From the NCBI GenBank assembly GCA_003013855.2, contig ML058550.1, forward strand, positions 1,580,001 to 1,644,000: a stretch of 64,000 nt of DNA, given 5' to 3'. The DNA is from Liriodendron chinense (Eukaryota > Streptophyta > Magnoliopsida > Magnoliales > Magnoliaceae). Both the position numbers and the translations under genes were made by a program. How positions within the stretch are numbered: position 1 is the stretch's first letter; every line of letters begins with the position of its first letter. Shown here piece by piece: positions 21,828 to 34,616 of this stretch. The notes beneath the pieces are model-generated. The model did not search any database and had not been told where the DNA came from. It was given only the letters and a program-made list of their open reading frames with translations.

Positions 21828-22080
21828 ATTGGAAGCTTCTTGATGCCCAACTCATTCATTGAGCTTTCGAGGTTTCCGAAGGTATCCTTCGGTGAGCAAT
21901 CGGTTTCAACCCATGTGGAAAGCCACGGCAAACCCGATTTGAGGAATTTATATTCTTTTTTTTTTTTTTTTTTTTTCCTCCCTTTTTTTCATTCTCTTTC
22001 ATTCTTTCGATATATGGGGGGCAGAGACATGTTAAGATATGTCGTGTTTGTGGTTGAGATCCTTTGAACAATGTCGTCAT
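21828..22080 (+). other. BRF1 3' untranslated region (approximate)
   Basis: This follows the BRF1 stop directly. It holds a long T run around 21956-21976 and no further reading frame. The right edge is a guess, because no clear AATAAA signal is visible; transcript data would fix it. Confidence 0.45.
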
Positions 22081-22577
22081 TGCATGGCTTGATTAGTTAT
22101 GCTCATTAGGGATGGATTTCATTCTTATCATTCGAACGAAAAATCAGGTCAATCCAACTCAGGTGGGCCACACTATGGAAAAAAAAACATACACCACCCA
22201 AAACCCTCCAAGTATATGTGCGGCCTGCGTGATTAGCGGCCCAATTAATGGTTTACATGTAAGTAATGGTTTGATGAATCTCTTGGATGGGTTAGATGTC
22301 ATAAACCTGTCTCTTTTTAATGGACGAGAGCATCCTATTAGTTATTTCACAGGCCATGAGGAACTCAGAACTCGCTGATTCAACTCAAAACTCTTGTTTC
22401 TTGGAAACTCAGTTCTGGTTCTTGGGTCTGATTCAGTCCCAACTCGATCACTTAGCTGACTCGACGTGCCTTTCAGTTCGGGTTCTTAGGTCTGGCTCAG
22501 TCCCAACTCGATCACCTGGTTGATTTGAGGTGGGACGTTCTCACAATCTCTCACACATACTGTACAGTGCTGCAGGG
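22081..22577. repeat. intergenic sequence with a two-copy 67-bp tandem
   Basis: TTCTTGGGTCTGATTCAGTC and TTCTTAGGTCTGGCTCAGTC, each followed by CCAACTCGATCAC, begin two adjacent copies (about 22410-22535). The rest is ordinary intergenic DNA. Confidence 0.5.
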
Positions 22578-22920
22578 GAGGAAAATTTTGCTACACCCAT
22601 GAGTTAGCTACACCGGGTGTAGTAATGACCCCACCTTGATGAATGTGTTGAATCCACGCCGTCCATACATTTGGCGAGATCATTTTAGGGCATGACACAA
22701 AAAATGAGGCAGATCCAAAGCTGAAGTGGACCCTGAGAAGTTTTTAATGGTTGGCGTTCAATCCCCACTATTTTCTGTACTGGGTCTACTTGTTCTTTAG
22801 ATCTGCCTCATTTTTGGTGTCATGCTCTAAAATGATCTTGCCAAATGGATGGACGGTGTGGATACAACACATGCATCATGGTGGGGTCATTTCTACACCC
22901 GGTGTAGCAAAAACTTTCTC
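22578..22920. mobile_element. fold-back MITE with exact 9-bp TSD (Mutator-like)
   Basis: Ends GAGGAAAATTTTGCTACACC and (reverse complement) GAGAAAGTTTTTGCTACACC. GCTGCAGGG precedes (22569-22577) and follows (22921-22929) the element exactly. The arms carry GACCCCACCTTGATG and CATCATGGTGGGGTC and the family words AATGAGGCAGATCCAAAGCT and AGATCTGCCTCATTTTTGGT. A 9-bp duplication and a long fold-back structure fit Mutator-like elements. Confidence 0.85.
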
Positions 22921-22962
22921 GCTGCAGGGAAGGTATATGTGAGCAAAACCAGGAGGGGGCTC

Positions 22963-23533
22963 AGGGTGGGCCCCACCTTGATGTGTACGTGACATCCATG
23001 CTGACCATCTAATGCATCACCCACTGTTTAGCCTAGTAACCAAAAATAAGGCTCAATCGTGATTCAGGTGGTCACATGATTGGGAACAGTGTCACTGTTT
23101 TCCTTGTTGTGGCCGACCTGAGACACGGATGAGCCTGATTTTTGGGCTCTGAGCCCATCTTTTGGTGAGGTATCTGATGGGGGGATTGGATTTCACATAT
23201 ACATCATGGTGGGCCTTGTAAAAAATCAAAGGTGGGTGCCCCTCTCCCAATTCTTTTCTTTGTTGTGGCTCACTTGAATTATGAATAGGCCTGATATTTT
23301 GGCCCTAAGCCCAACATGGGATGATGCATTGGATGGTTGGACTGGATTTTACGTAAACATCATGGTTTGCCCCACAAAAATCAAGGGTGGGTGACCCCTC
23401 CCAATTGTTTCCTTTGGTATGGCCCACCTGAATAACAAATCTGCTTGATTTTTTTATCCATAGGGATAACATGGGGACATGCACTGATGGTTGGAATGGA
23501 TTCCAGAAGCACATCACGGTGGGGCCCACCCTA
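22963..23533. mobile_element. fold-back element with internal ~160-bp tandem units
   Basis: GGGTGGGCCCCACCTTGATG at the left and CATCACGGTGGGGCCCACCC at the right are inverted. Inside, units beginning CATCATGGTGGGCC or CATCATGGTTTGCC and running through CCCAATT, GGCCCACCTGAAT and GATGGTTGGA repeat about every 150-165 bp. Non-coding. No target duplication identified. Confidence 0.6.
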
Positions 23534-24300
23534 GCTCCGGCCCCTTTTCTCCCAGGGATGGTTTCGGATTTTGGAACTAGTTGGAATGCATGGACAGTCC
23601 AGAACTATGCAAACGTCACCAGTTGCACGTACTCTCTCATGCCCACACAGGCATGGTACTGCACGGCCCATCCACATGCAAATAACAGTAGCAAGTGGTC
23701 CAGAACAGTTGTTGGATCCTGATCATCCATCTATGCTCATGTGCATAAATTCAGGCTAACATTTCAAGCCCATGTGATGGTGGTATTGGGATTTAAATCG
23801 ATAAATGGATAAATCTAGCTGCATTTGAATTTTAAATTAGAAATAGATAGCATTTGAATTATAAGTTAGACATTGAAAAAGCATTTGTTAGGATAGAGAA
23901 AGCCCTCACAACAATTTAGTTTCCCCGTGAAGCAGACACAGGAAAGGGCGTGAAGTAACGAGAAGATCACCCCCATCTTCTTAAATAGGTAAAACCTTGA
24001 AAGCATAAAGTAGTTCTTGAATCTACAGGAGAAAAAAGAAATTCAAAATTATATTATTCAATAACCTCTTTAAAATGTTCGATTGCATTATGAACGACTT
24101 AAATCCTAATAGAAGTACTAATTCAATTATAGTAAAATTTTTATTAAGAGCGATTTCTAAGAAAGATGAAAATCTTAAAATTCTAAAAATAGAAAGACAT
24201 GTCAAAAAACAAAAGTGACTAAAAACAATATTCTTCTCTTTTTAAAATTGTAATTTTCAATCTAAAATTGTAATTTTCTTGTGAAATGGATGGATGCAAC
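23534..24300. other. intergenic, nothing recognised
   Basis: AT-rich from 23760 on. No coding frame, RNA gene or element ends seen. Confidence 0.4.
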
Positions 24301-24801
24301 TCGCTAGGGGTAGGATTGTAAATGGTTAGGTTCGGGGTGGGTTTAGCCAAAACTAGACTCCACCCATTTATTAAGTGGGTTTGGGTCCAAATTGTAGACC
24401 TAGGCCCTTTTACTAAATGGGTAGGTCTGGTTTGGGTCTGAGTCAACCCGTTAGACCCATTTATAAATGGGTCTGGGTCTGGGTCTAGTAGAGGGAAATT
24501 CACCCAGACCCAAACCCATTTATAAATGGGTCGGGTCTAATAGACCTGGGTCTAGATCTAGTATGCAAGCATTTTAACAAGGCTTAAAATCGGGTCTGGA
24601 TAGGTCTGGGCTGGATGGGTCCCTTGAAACATAAACTAAACCCGCCCACTTACTAAATGGGTTCAGGTCGGGTTGAGCCTAATATAAAGGAAACCAGATC
24701 TAGGCTCGTTTAGCAAATGGGTTTGTTCTTGGACCCAGACCCGTACCATTTAACAAATGGGTTGGGTCTAGGTCAAGTTTAAATGGGTTGGGTCTGGGTA
24801 C
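24301..24801. repeat. degenerate GGGTCTGG / AAATGGGT word repeat
   Basis: Phrases such as CATTTATAAATGGGTCTGGG recur many times in direct and inverted order. It continues for a short way after the solo LTR at 27609 (TGGGTCCACTGGCCCATTTA), so the LTR landed inside this repeat. Confidence 0.6.
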
Positions 24802-24806
24802 CCCAT

Positions 24807-26416
24807 TGTAACGACCCGAGATTTTCGACTCTCGTGTATAACACGACGGCCGAATTCCCAATTAAATCATGGACTAATTGATTTGTTAAATAATGAAATA
24901 TAGCATTCAAGCACAATGGCGGAAACAATTATCATCTTATTCTATCAAACTTACTACGTCATCATCAATGTTTAAATAAGGGAACCAACCAATATCCATA
25001 CTGATTAATTAAAATACAAAACCATGTCTTCTCTTGAAGACTTATTACAATTCCATAAATTTATCAACTACTCAAAAGAAATATTTAATACATGATAACA
25101 TCAATTAAGTTTATCTAACATTGTCATCCGCCATGTGATCATACGAACCATCGAACTCTTTTCCTTAAAAATCGGGTTCAATACCTGGATCTTCACCTGC
25201 ATCACCTAAATTATGTTTGGGATAGCGTTAAACGCTATCATAGTGGGGAATATTCTCTCAAAGGCTATCAAGAATAACAATGTACAAAACTCAAAGTAAC
25301 GCAACACAATAATATCTTTATTCAAACAAAACAATCAAGTAAAAATCTTTGTTAATGCGATGCATGGAATGCATGCTCTGGCTAAGGCACCCTGGTTAGA
25401 AATCATAATACATGAAGTGGGAGACTCCCTGTTACGACTTCACGCTAGCCACTAGTCACCAGAGGTTCCTGAGACGCACAAGCCCATAGTTTTGCCCGAC
25501 CACGTGAGAAATGGGACGCTCATAGCCCAAATCTACACGTGACAGTGTACGGGAGAAGTAGGACACTCTAGCCTATTCTCAATTCCGTACACCCACATGG
25601 AGCCAAGTGAATGCATGACTTTAGTTTCACCTTTATTTAAGTGTTTTCGCATACAACCAATTTAAATAAAACTCAATGGTCACTATGGGGAGTCGCAAGC
25701 AACCCAGCATAGGCCGACAGCACGGGATTAGTGTCCATAGCACCAACCCCGGCTCATGAGAATTTGTATACCATTAGTGTCCACTCATTGTCCCGTTTTA
25801 TGATTTCATCATGTCCCAAAAAGCCAATGTTGTACATCATGATCAAATTCATTAAAATACCCATGTAATGTAAATGGATCAAATCAAGCATCATGTACAT
25901 GTAAGGATTCATTAACAAGCAATCACTTCATTCTCTCAGTTAAGTCAAGATATATTCTTCCATCATGGACACCTCTCATGGGTTCCATCTCTCTACATCG
26001 AATAATTTTACCAACTTACGGACAAAGAGTATACAATAATGGGATGTCCATATGATGATCTTATATACATATTTCATATCACAATATGAAAATCAATGTT
26101 ACTTGTAATACATGGACTAAGAAAATAAGGGCATAGATTTCAAAAAAATAACACAAATACACATGCCTCTTAGTAAAAATTTAAACAAGGAATCACATCA
26201 CCATACAATGATATTCATTACAAATCTCACATCGAACTTCATGTTATATGGATAAGAAATTCAAAACAAAATAACTTCACATGCCACAAAAGAAACTTAT
26301 GATAATTATAATATTATTAATGAAAGGCTTGAAGGAAAATCCTCACCTTAGGATGGACTTAGAAGAGGGTTGTAGAAGATCCTAGCCGCTAGAAAAATAT
26401 GAGAAAGAACTCTCTT

Positions 26417-26458
<42 letters not shown>

Positions 26459-27603
26459 GCATGGAGGCTAGGGTTAGGAGAATGATTTAGAAGTGCGTAG
26501 TAGAAATATGGAGAGGGATGTGCAGGCGAGGTCTTGTGTAACAACTTCTTGAGGTGGGTTTCTCAAATCTCAATATTTGGATGATCTATGATCAATTCCA
26601 ATCCATTCATCTTATCAAGCTCGAAGAGTAGAGTCAGAATACGTAAATTTCTTGATGATCCACATTCTAGATTGGCCGATCCTTGAAAATGGCCTAACGG
26701 GTGCTAAAATGGGTTAGATCTCAATTAACGGTCTACGCTTGATGATCAGGGCCCAAATTTTAGAAAAATATGTAGTCATGATAGGCAAACAATTGTACAA
26801 AATCTAGTGGTTGATTGATGGTGAGAAATGTTTAGATCTGAAATTTCAACTTTTGACGGAGAAGGAAGGGGCTGGCTTTGTAGTTCAACAGTGCAGGATT
26901 ATAGATCGAGGTCCAAATTTTGTGTAAACTCGTAGTCATATGAGTATAATAAGTGGTCCAAATTTGAGAAGTGATTGATGGTGAGAAGTGGGTAAATTGA
27001 AAGGTTCAGATTTAAAAAGAGTTGGTAACTCGTTAATTTCTAAAACGGGATAACTTCGCGCATAAGAAAGATGCTTATCAAGGTGGGGCACTCAAATCAC
27101 ACTATTGGTCCATGATAAAGACGATCTAAGTCACTCATATAAAGAGAAATATTTGACTACGACTAACCATCTACTTTCCTCACTCGATGGACATGAAAAT
27201 CAAGGGTTAAGGGGCTAAGTTGACAATTGGACCACTTTTACTATGATTTAAGGGCTGAAATTTGACCTGTATGGTTAATATGTGTCCAAAAGCTTAAATC
27301 CAGGGTTTTACGTGAAAGTGATCGTCAGAAACTATAATACTTAAAAATGACATCTTAACTTAAGTTTAACTAATGGCATTTTCATAATTATCTGAAAAGT
27401 GCGTGATTTTTTTAAATCTGATCTTTGTACGATGTTTATGGGATCATTCTAAGCAACTTTTGTAAAGGGTCCCCTATCGGATCTCCTACGGATGTCCCGC
27501 TATTCGCAAATTAACGGTAAATGTACGATAATTAATAAAAAAATAAATTAAAAATGAATTTTCAAAAATTTTCAAATAAATCTCGAAAATCTGGGGCGTT
27601 ACA
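24807..27603. mobile_element. solo LTR, 2797 bp, TSD CCCAT
   Basis: It begins TGTAACGACCCGAGATTTTC and ends CGAAAATCTGGGGCGTTACA, so it starts TG, ends CA, and its termini are inverted. CCCAT flanks both sides (24802-24806, 27604-27608), the 5-bp duplication of an LTR retrotransposon. No internal region, primer site or reading frame is present. A (TC)n run lies at about 26416-26456. Very long non-coding LTRs of the TGTAAC...GTTACA type occur in large non-autonomous plant elements. Confidence 0.8.
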
Positions 27604-27608
27604 CCCAT

Positions 27609-28651
27609 TGGGTCCACTGGCCCATTTACAACCCTAACTATGGGGGTCGATTGACCTCGAATGGCCTGCTACATAAAGATTGATAGGTTGTGTCCTGTGT
27701 TTCATGACGTTATTCGGATGAAAAGTTATAGTTGATTTACAGTCCAGACTTCGAACGACAATTTCTCTTTACCCGAAGTGGATTTCTTCAATTCGAACAT
27801 GCTTGGGCCCAGTGACGCCATGCCTTGCGTAAAACTGGGCTCATATCTGATGGACTACATCCACTTCCGTTTGAGCTTATTTTGCCATGAATACATCTAC
27901 GGCCTGCTCTACATCAAAAGCGATCAAGATCATCACCGACGAGTGTATTAAATTATCCACATCTCATTGTTAGTTGTAGGAGCCCCATGGCATCTACTAA
28001 AACAACCCACAGAATTCTATGAATGTGGGTCTTAAGGCCTCCTATCATATGACCCTGGTTCGAATAGCGGGTCATGTTTTTAGAACGCAGTATGTTTAGT
28101 ATTTTCGGTAATTTGGACATACGCTACCTTCTCTTTGCAATACACCAAATAATCTATTTTTTCCAGTCTTGTTAAATAATTCTTTTCCTTTTCCATATAA
28201 AATTATAAAACATCATACGGTTGATTTCCATCATATTTAACCATTAAAGAGACAATTTACCATTAAAATAGACCATTGGCCATATTAAATGATGCTTTTA
28301 AAGTCAATTTTGTAGAGAATAAGGAAATTCTCATTTTGCCCCATGCAAACACATAATAGTTTTATGTTTTGAATGGTTCAGATTCAAATTCTATGGATGG
28401 CCCACCATTGGGCAATCTAGACTATTATCCTGTGGTGGGGCCTACATTAAAAGTGGTTGAAATCTAACCCAAAACATATAACCTTTTTTTGTGTGTTTGT
28501 ATAGGGAAAAAAAAATAGAAAATTCATTCACACGGATAGTACACACACCCCACTAGTAGTACACCCACCCACACTGTTAGTCACACCGCAATGTTACAAC
28601 TCAAGTGTTGAATCTATCTATCAGGTGGACCTCACTTTGTTGGTGTTACTG
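27609..28651. other. intergenic; short SINE-tail-like fragment near 28540
   Basis: Mostly unremarkable. Around 28538-28600 the phrase CACCCACCCACACTGTTAGTC resembles the tail of the SINE at 5911-6094. No gene. Confidence 0.4.
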
Positions 28652-28661
28652 CCTAAAGATA

Positions 28662-29223
28662 GGACGCGGATTAGCTACTGACACGTTGAGTAGCAATAAC
28701 GCTACTGAAGTGACGTCAGCATGAACATGTGGACCCCAACCTGATGTATGTGTTGTATCCACATCGTCCATCCATTTGGAGAGACCATTTTAAGGCATGA
28801 ATCAAAGAATGAGGCAGATCGAAATCTCGAGTGGACCCCACCACAAAAAAACAGTGGCGACAATGACATCCACCGTTAAAAACTTCTTAAGGGCTACAGA
28901 AGTTTTCGATCAATCCGATATTTGTGTTTTCCCTTCCTCCATGTCTGTGTGAACATATGAACAGGTTGGATCTCAAATCAATATCTTGGTGGGCCTAGGA
29001 AGTTTTCAATGGTGGATGTTATTATCCCCACTGTTTTCTGTGGTGGGTTCACTTGAGCTTTGGATCTGCCTCATTCTTTGAGTCATGCCCTAAAATGGTC
29101 TCTCCAAATGGATGGACGGTGTGGATACATCACACACATCATGTTGGGGTCCACATAACATGGTGACGTCACTTCAGTAGCGTTATCATTCGCTACTCAA
29201 CCTGTCAGTAGCTAATCCGCGCC
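28662..29223. mobile_element. full-length fold-back MITE with exact 10-bp TSD
   Basis: CCTAAAGATA flanks both sides exactly (28652-28661, 29224-29233). Ends: left GGACGCGGATTAGCTACTGA, right (reverse complement) GGCGCGGATTAGCTACTGAC. The inverted arms extend over 200 bp through TAACGCTACTGAAGTGACGTC and the family words GAGGCAGATC and CAAGTGGACC. The core has CGATCAATCCGATATTTGTG. This is the most complete copy in the window and defines the family. Confidence 0.9.
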
Positions 29224-29295
29224 CCTAAAGATAAAGGCAGCCCATTCAGTAAGTGTGACATGATATTAGAAGTAAGTTGCTGGGTTAGATAACTT

Positions 29296-29300
<5 letters not shown>

Positions 29301-29345
<45 letters not shown>

Positions 29346-29686
29346 GAATGCTCACCTGGGCACTTCTCATGAGAGACACTCGTGAGCACTTTTTCTTGGC
29401 TCATCGCACGTGATGTGAGCCCAAAATCTGAGCTGTCCATGTTATGCAGCACCCCAAAAAACCCCTGAGGCCCATCTTTCAACCTGATCCAAAACTTTGA
29501 TGGGCCGCAGCAGAAAGCAAGAGGCAAATCAAGGCACGTGAAACTGTTTTCTTCTTTCATGGCCCACCAAAGTTCTGGAACAAGTTGAAAGATGGGCCTT
29601 AGGGGTTTTTTGGGGTGCTACATCACGTGCGATGAGCCAAGAAAAAGTGCTCACGAGTGTCTCTCACTAGAAGTGCCCCGTGAGCA

Positions 29687-29739
<53 letters not shown>

Positions 29740-29740
29740 T
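29301..29740. mobile_element. fold-back MITE with microsatellites at its ends
   Basis: Left: (TA)n, then GAGGAATGCTCACCTGGGCA. Right: the inverse GTGCCCCGTGAGCATTCCTC, then (TC)n and (TA)n. The long arms share CTCGTGAGCACTTTTTCTTGG and GCTCATCGCACGTGA. A related half-copy at 45437-45690 also starts (TA)n(GA)nGGAATGCTCACC. No coding capacity. Confidence 0.75.
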
Positions 29741-31175
29741 CACAATTGTACATTTACTCAGTTAATTAGGGCTCCCTAACTAGTGGACGGATCTACCTAG
29801 TGGTAATTCTACAGATCAACCTGTTCAAGACTGGAACACAGAATGTGGTGTTGGCTTCGATGACAAGCATAAAGTACTTAACTAATACACCAAAAGCCCA
29901 AAGATTGATCGAGTGTGTCAACCTAAGTCCTTAAAACTATCCCAATAAGATGGTCCAAATCCTTGTGACTCATCCTTTCTTAAAATAAAGGATTTTCTTG
30001 GAGATCAATATTTGCATGGTTGGCCTTTGTCACAGGGCTTGATCTTTTTTGATAGCTATTGTGGGCCATCTGATCCTACGTTGCATGTTAACCAACAAAA
30101 GTGGTCGGCCATCATAACCGTCAATTTCTTCCTTCCAACCTAATTATAACATTTCCCCCCAACCTATCCATTACATCTCATAACCATTAATTTCTTACTT
30201 TCATGCATCTTTTCTACTCAAATGTGATCTTTTACTTACTTTTTGTATTTAACATGTCCAAAATGAATTCCATCAATGGCATTCCCATTGCATAGGTAGA
30301 CAACACTCACAAACCCCACTCTTTCCATATTCATTTTGGAGTATTTGGCTTGAAAGAAATAACATAATATTCCTAAATAAGACTAAATCTTTTAACCATC
30401 ACTAAAATATCATTGGATGTAATAGAATTCTATTATCCTATTTATACCTTAAATGACTTAGAATGTACACGAATTATTTTATTTATTATTAGCGAATACT
30501 TTGTTGATTCCCATGGGTCAAGTCTGACTAGACATCAAGTTGAGCTGGGTTTTTAAGCTTTTACACCATACAACATAGAAATGGAAGAAACACCCACAAA
30601 TGTTTGTTTTTGTGATGACAAAATGTACAACACTAAAATATTCATGACCAACAACATAAGGGAGATGGAAAGAAGACCAAAAAAGAAGAAAAAAAAAAAT
30701 GTAGGCATGGAAAACTCTTATAGAATCTTTAGAAAAGGAAAAACTCCATAATCTACTAATATATTTATTGTTTGAGTTGAAATGTTATTTTTTATATAAA
30801 TGTTAAAAGGCCAATGATAACATAACAAGAGTTATCTCTTAACCACATAAATCAACATTAACATGTCTTTTTATCCATATTTTGTGATGAGAAACTGAAA
30901 AATGAAAATTGATTTTCATGCCTGCTTTCGCAAATAGGTAAAAAAGTAGGTTTCCATGTACATCGATTTTTTATCCAATGTTTTCTACCTTTCCCAAAAT
31001 CTTAAGTGTCCAATTTAAATAAAAACTGGTATGATTTTTTTACATAAAAACAAGTTGGAAACCACTAATTCGAAAAATATACAATTTAAAAATCTCCAAC
31101 CATGCAAATGGTTATGATCTAACAATCCCAAATCAGGTAATTTTAGCTTATCCTAATAACAAATATTTTTGTCAT
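29741..31175. other. intergenic AT-rich DNA, nothing recognised
   Basis: No coding frame, RNA gene or element end was found on either strand. An A run lies near 30690. Confidence 0.45.
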
Positions 31176-31180
31176 TAACT

Positions 31181-31784
31181 TGTTGGAAATTAAAGTTTGA
31201 AAAACTATCTGGATTATAAATAAAATTAAAATAAGGAAATGAGAAAACTTATCGATTTGTAGAAGTCGAGGCGTGATTTGGAATCACTGGGCTTGAAATC
31301 GAATTTGCCCTCCTTGGACCGCGTCCCAAGTGCAACAGGAATTTTTGGGCAATCGACCTCCAGGATACAACGACTATCACCCGGTCCCAGCGGTGCACTC
31401 ACTGTACACGGGCTCGAACCATTTGTAGTCTTAACCCGAAAGACAAGATACTTAAACTAATTTTTAAAGCAAAATTTTCCATACTTTTAAAAGTTGATAA
31501 AGAAAGTCTATTTATAGACTTTAAGTGGACACCCTTAAGGGTGTAGAGACACCCTTTCATAAAGGGTTGTGACGGTTGGGTTTAAACCCAATTAGTGCAT
31601 CTCTTGAGATTGAAAAAACACAACCTTTCAAAACAAAAAGTGAAGGGATGCAACCCTTTGGACTTACATGAAAAGACACGTTTGCCTGTGCACGCATGCA
31701 CACACCTGCGGCCATGGCCATGGCCCGGCCCGACGAAAATTTTGAAACACTAATTTATTTTTAAAATAACTTAAAAATATAACA
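31181..31784 (-). repeat. 3' LTR of the copia-derived element
   Basis: Starts TGTTGG, ends ATAACA. The TATA-type box CTATAAATAG (minus) lies at 31508-31517. It matches 43826-44429 over its whole length without a length change. Confidence 0.88.
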
Positions 31785-34611
31785 ATCCTCCACATGTTTC
31801 AAAATTCAAGACATTTCGGGTTAAGATAGAAGAGTTGTGTAATAGTGTCGATGTCTATCCGACTTTAATCGACATTTAGAGTAAGCAAGATAGGTTTACA
31901 GGAATCAGGTGACTATCGGTCTTTAACCTGACCCTTGAAGTATAAACGGCTATACATGCCACTCACACAACTTTTCCGCTACAGCTGGTTCTGCGGTTTG
32001 GTGCGTTTCGGCCATGCACCTTTACCTGGATTTTCATGAGCGCTCTAGAGAATAGCCTAAATATCTCATAGGAAGCGGCCTCCACTCCCCACACTCATAT
32101 AGGTGAATTCCATCAAGTGTACATAGCAACTGGATACACCACCAATTCTGGTTATGAATTCATTAAGAGCTCAAACTCATCCTCCCAAACATTGCCGTTT
32201 GCACTGCATACATCTCAGGAAGGGGTAACTCTCTGCAGTGCTTCCCAGTCTCCTAGTGTCTTGTTGTTTACCCATTGAACCTATCGCATGGGATCTCCAC
32301 TTGTATAGGTTGGGTTGCCGACACTGGTAGCTCATATTGTTAGGCTCAACCCCATTCCTTTCGACGTTTCCACGACTAATCCTTTAGATAGTCCCTTGGT
32401 CAGAAGAACCAGATATCGTCATTACTTCTTCTTTGGGAAAAGAAGTTCACAACCTGTGAGTCTTTTACCTCCACGGGCATGCTTTGTTCGGCTTTTGTCC
32501 ATTGCAAGTTTTTTTTTTCTTTGTCCTCTCGTAAGGGTCTGGCCCTTGTCTCAGTCCCAGTATGGTTGAACATCCTTTTGGACCAGCTACTAATCATGCC
32601 TTGGTAAGCTATTACTTCACCAATGAGACCCTCCTTGGGCAGATTCCTCATTTTGACCATCAACCTGTAAGGTATTAGTAGCCGACAGATCTAGCCGATG
32701 ATCAGAACCATCATCAACATACCTCCACTTTACAATATTAAAGAGTCGACGATCAGTTGCAACCTCTTCAACGACTCATATCTCAAGCCAACATATATTA
32801 AACTCTTTTCTAACATCACAGAGTTAATAACTATGACTCCATCATACAATAAATATTTCAATGTTGTTACTATTCATCACTTTTATTTTGGTAGCTGTTG
32901 TATCTCCAGCTATAAATATAATCTTACCTTCAACCAACTGGCCGCAAAGCCAGGCGAGCATATAAAATCTATAATGCAAATGTTGAAGCAATTCATCATG
33001 CATACACATATTAAAACTAAACTAAAGTATCATCTCCATGTAATTGCATGCACCGTAATCCTACCACATGAAGGCTTGTTGGTTTATCGACTAGTGATTA
33101 GAATTCAATATAATCAATGAATTTTCAGCAATTGAATATGGAGGAGAAAAGTCCATTCATATCAAGTATCTTAACCAACGGTATGGTCACTTAACAATGG
33201 GCCCAATAGGTGTAGAAGTTTTCCCATCAGAAACCTATATATTTGTTAATCATGAGCAGGACAATATAGTTCATCAAATGATCAAATGAACTTATAGCTG
33301 CACATATGAACACCAAAATCAAATGTCCAAATCTAGCTTATAATGAGAATAGCCTGAAAATCATATTGATCGAACAATCATTTGTTGAATTCAGACCACT
33401 AACTATTTTCTTTCTAACCATAATTCATTTGATAGGCATTGATAAACCATTAAAACAGTTACAACATCCCACAAGGGCTACCATAGCATGTGTATGGATC
33501 AGTAAATATCTGTAAATGCATCTAAGTACAAAACCCCCACAATTTCAAATCTATATAACTAGGAATATGATTTGATTTGATTTGATTTTTTTTTTTTGTC
33601 AAAGTTCATAGGATGTTTGCTTCCAGAAGTGAAATATCCTATTTAATTTAATGTATGTTATATGTACAAAATTTATGAATTCTATGTGTCAAGAGTCATA
33701 CATTGCCTAATGTTCCACGTTATAATGGGTTGACTATATTTTGTAAATGTCGCACATGAATATAAGATTCAAATAGAGGTAAGATGGATCAGAGACCACA
33801 ATTCATATGCAATAATACAGTCCTAATCATTTCTTCAGAGGATATTTGAAGAAAAACAAATGCATGAGAAGCGTTAAACTGACGTGTCACTAGCTATACA
33901 TCAATTTCTTTAAAACATCCTCAACTTGAACGGCTAGTATTGACCATGGTCCATTATATTAATACCCATAATATATGTATTTTCCATGAGTAGACACTAT
34001 AGATACCTTAGAACTAACATGTGTTACCTTAGAACTAACATATGTCTGATAGGTTGACACTGTGTCTATGACACAAAGATGATAGGCAGGTTATAGTTCC
34101 AAGTACTCATGAAATCATGTGACAGAAAATTATTCCAACAATGGAAATGATATGCCTTCATTTACGCGACTTGCAGCACACGTGTGTGAGATCCAGTTCA
34201 AGCAATACATGCATTTGATCATACATAATACCTTGTCCCATAAAGTAGGCCAATGCACTCATCATTTGACCACACTTATAAGAGAATGGCTACCTTCAAC
34301 ATACACAGAGTGCTCACATGATGGACATCCCTGTCTGACTTTCGGACAGAGCCCACTATACAGCCCCACTTGGTAGATGGCCAAGATCTCTCACACGTGC
34401 ACGACGATAGCATGTGTAATCCAGAAACTTTTCCAATACTCTTTATGTGCACACATTATAATAGAGACGAGCCATACCCATGACTAACCTACCTTATAAT
34501 TTAAACAACATATACTTCAAACATGTGTGGAGTGACACCTTAGTATGTAAGGGTGCATCCCACTGGGTTCTAAAGATGAACATCAACACAGTTATTCATT
34601 TTATGCACATC
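31785..34611 (-). pseudogene. copia internal region, decayed RNase H end and non-coding DNA
   Basis: The part next to the LTR (31785-32700) resembles the region around the copia pol end; the trace KGLVVETSKGMGLS lies at 32344-32385. From 32700 on it is AT-rich without recognisable pol motifs. It ends where the nested element inserted. Confidence 0.6.
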
Positions 34612-34616
34612 AGTCA

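Noticed and set aside
21634..21855. Minus-strand frame rich in His
   Set aside because: Shadow of the Gly/Tyr/Asp-rich last exon of BRF1.
31278..31460. 60-residue frame repeated at 43923-44105
   Set aside because: Both copies are in the 604-bp LTRs, and the frame is antisense to the element.
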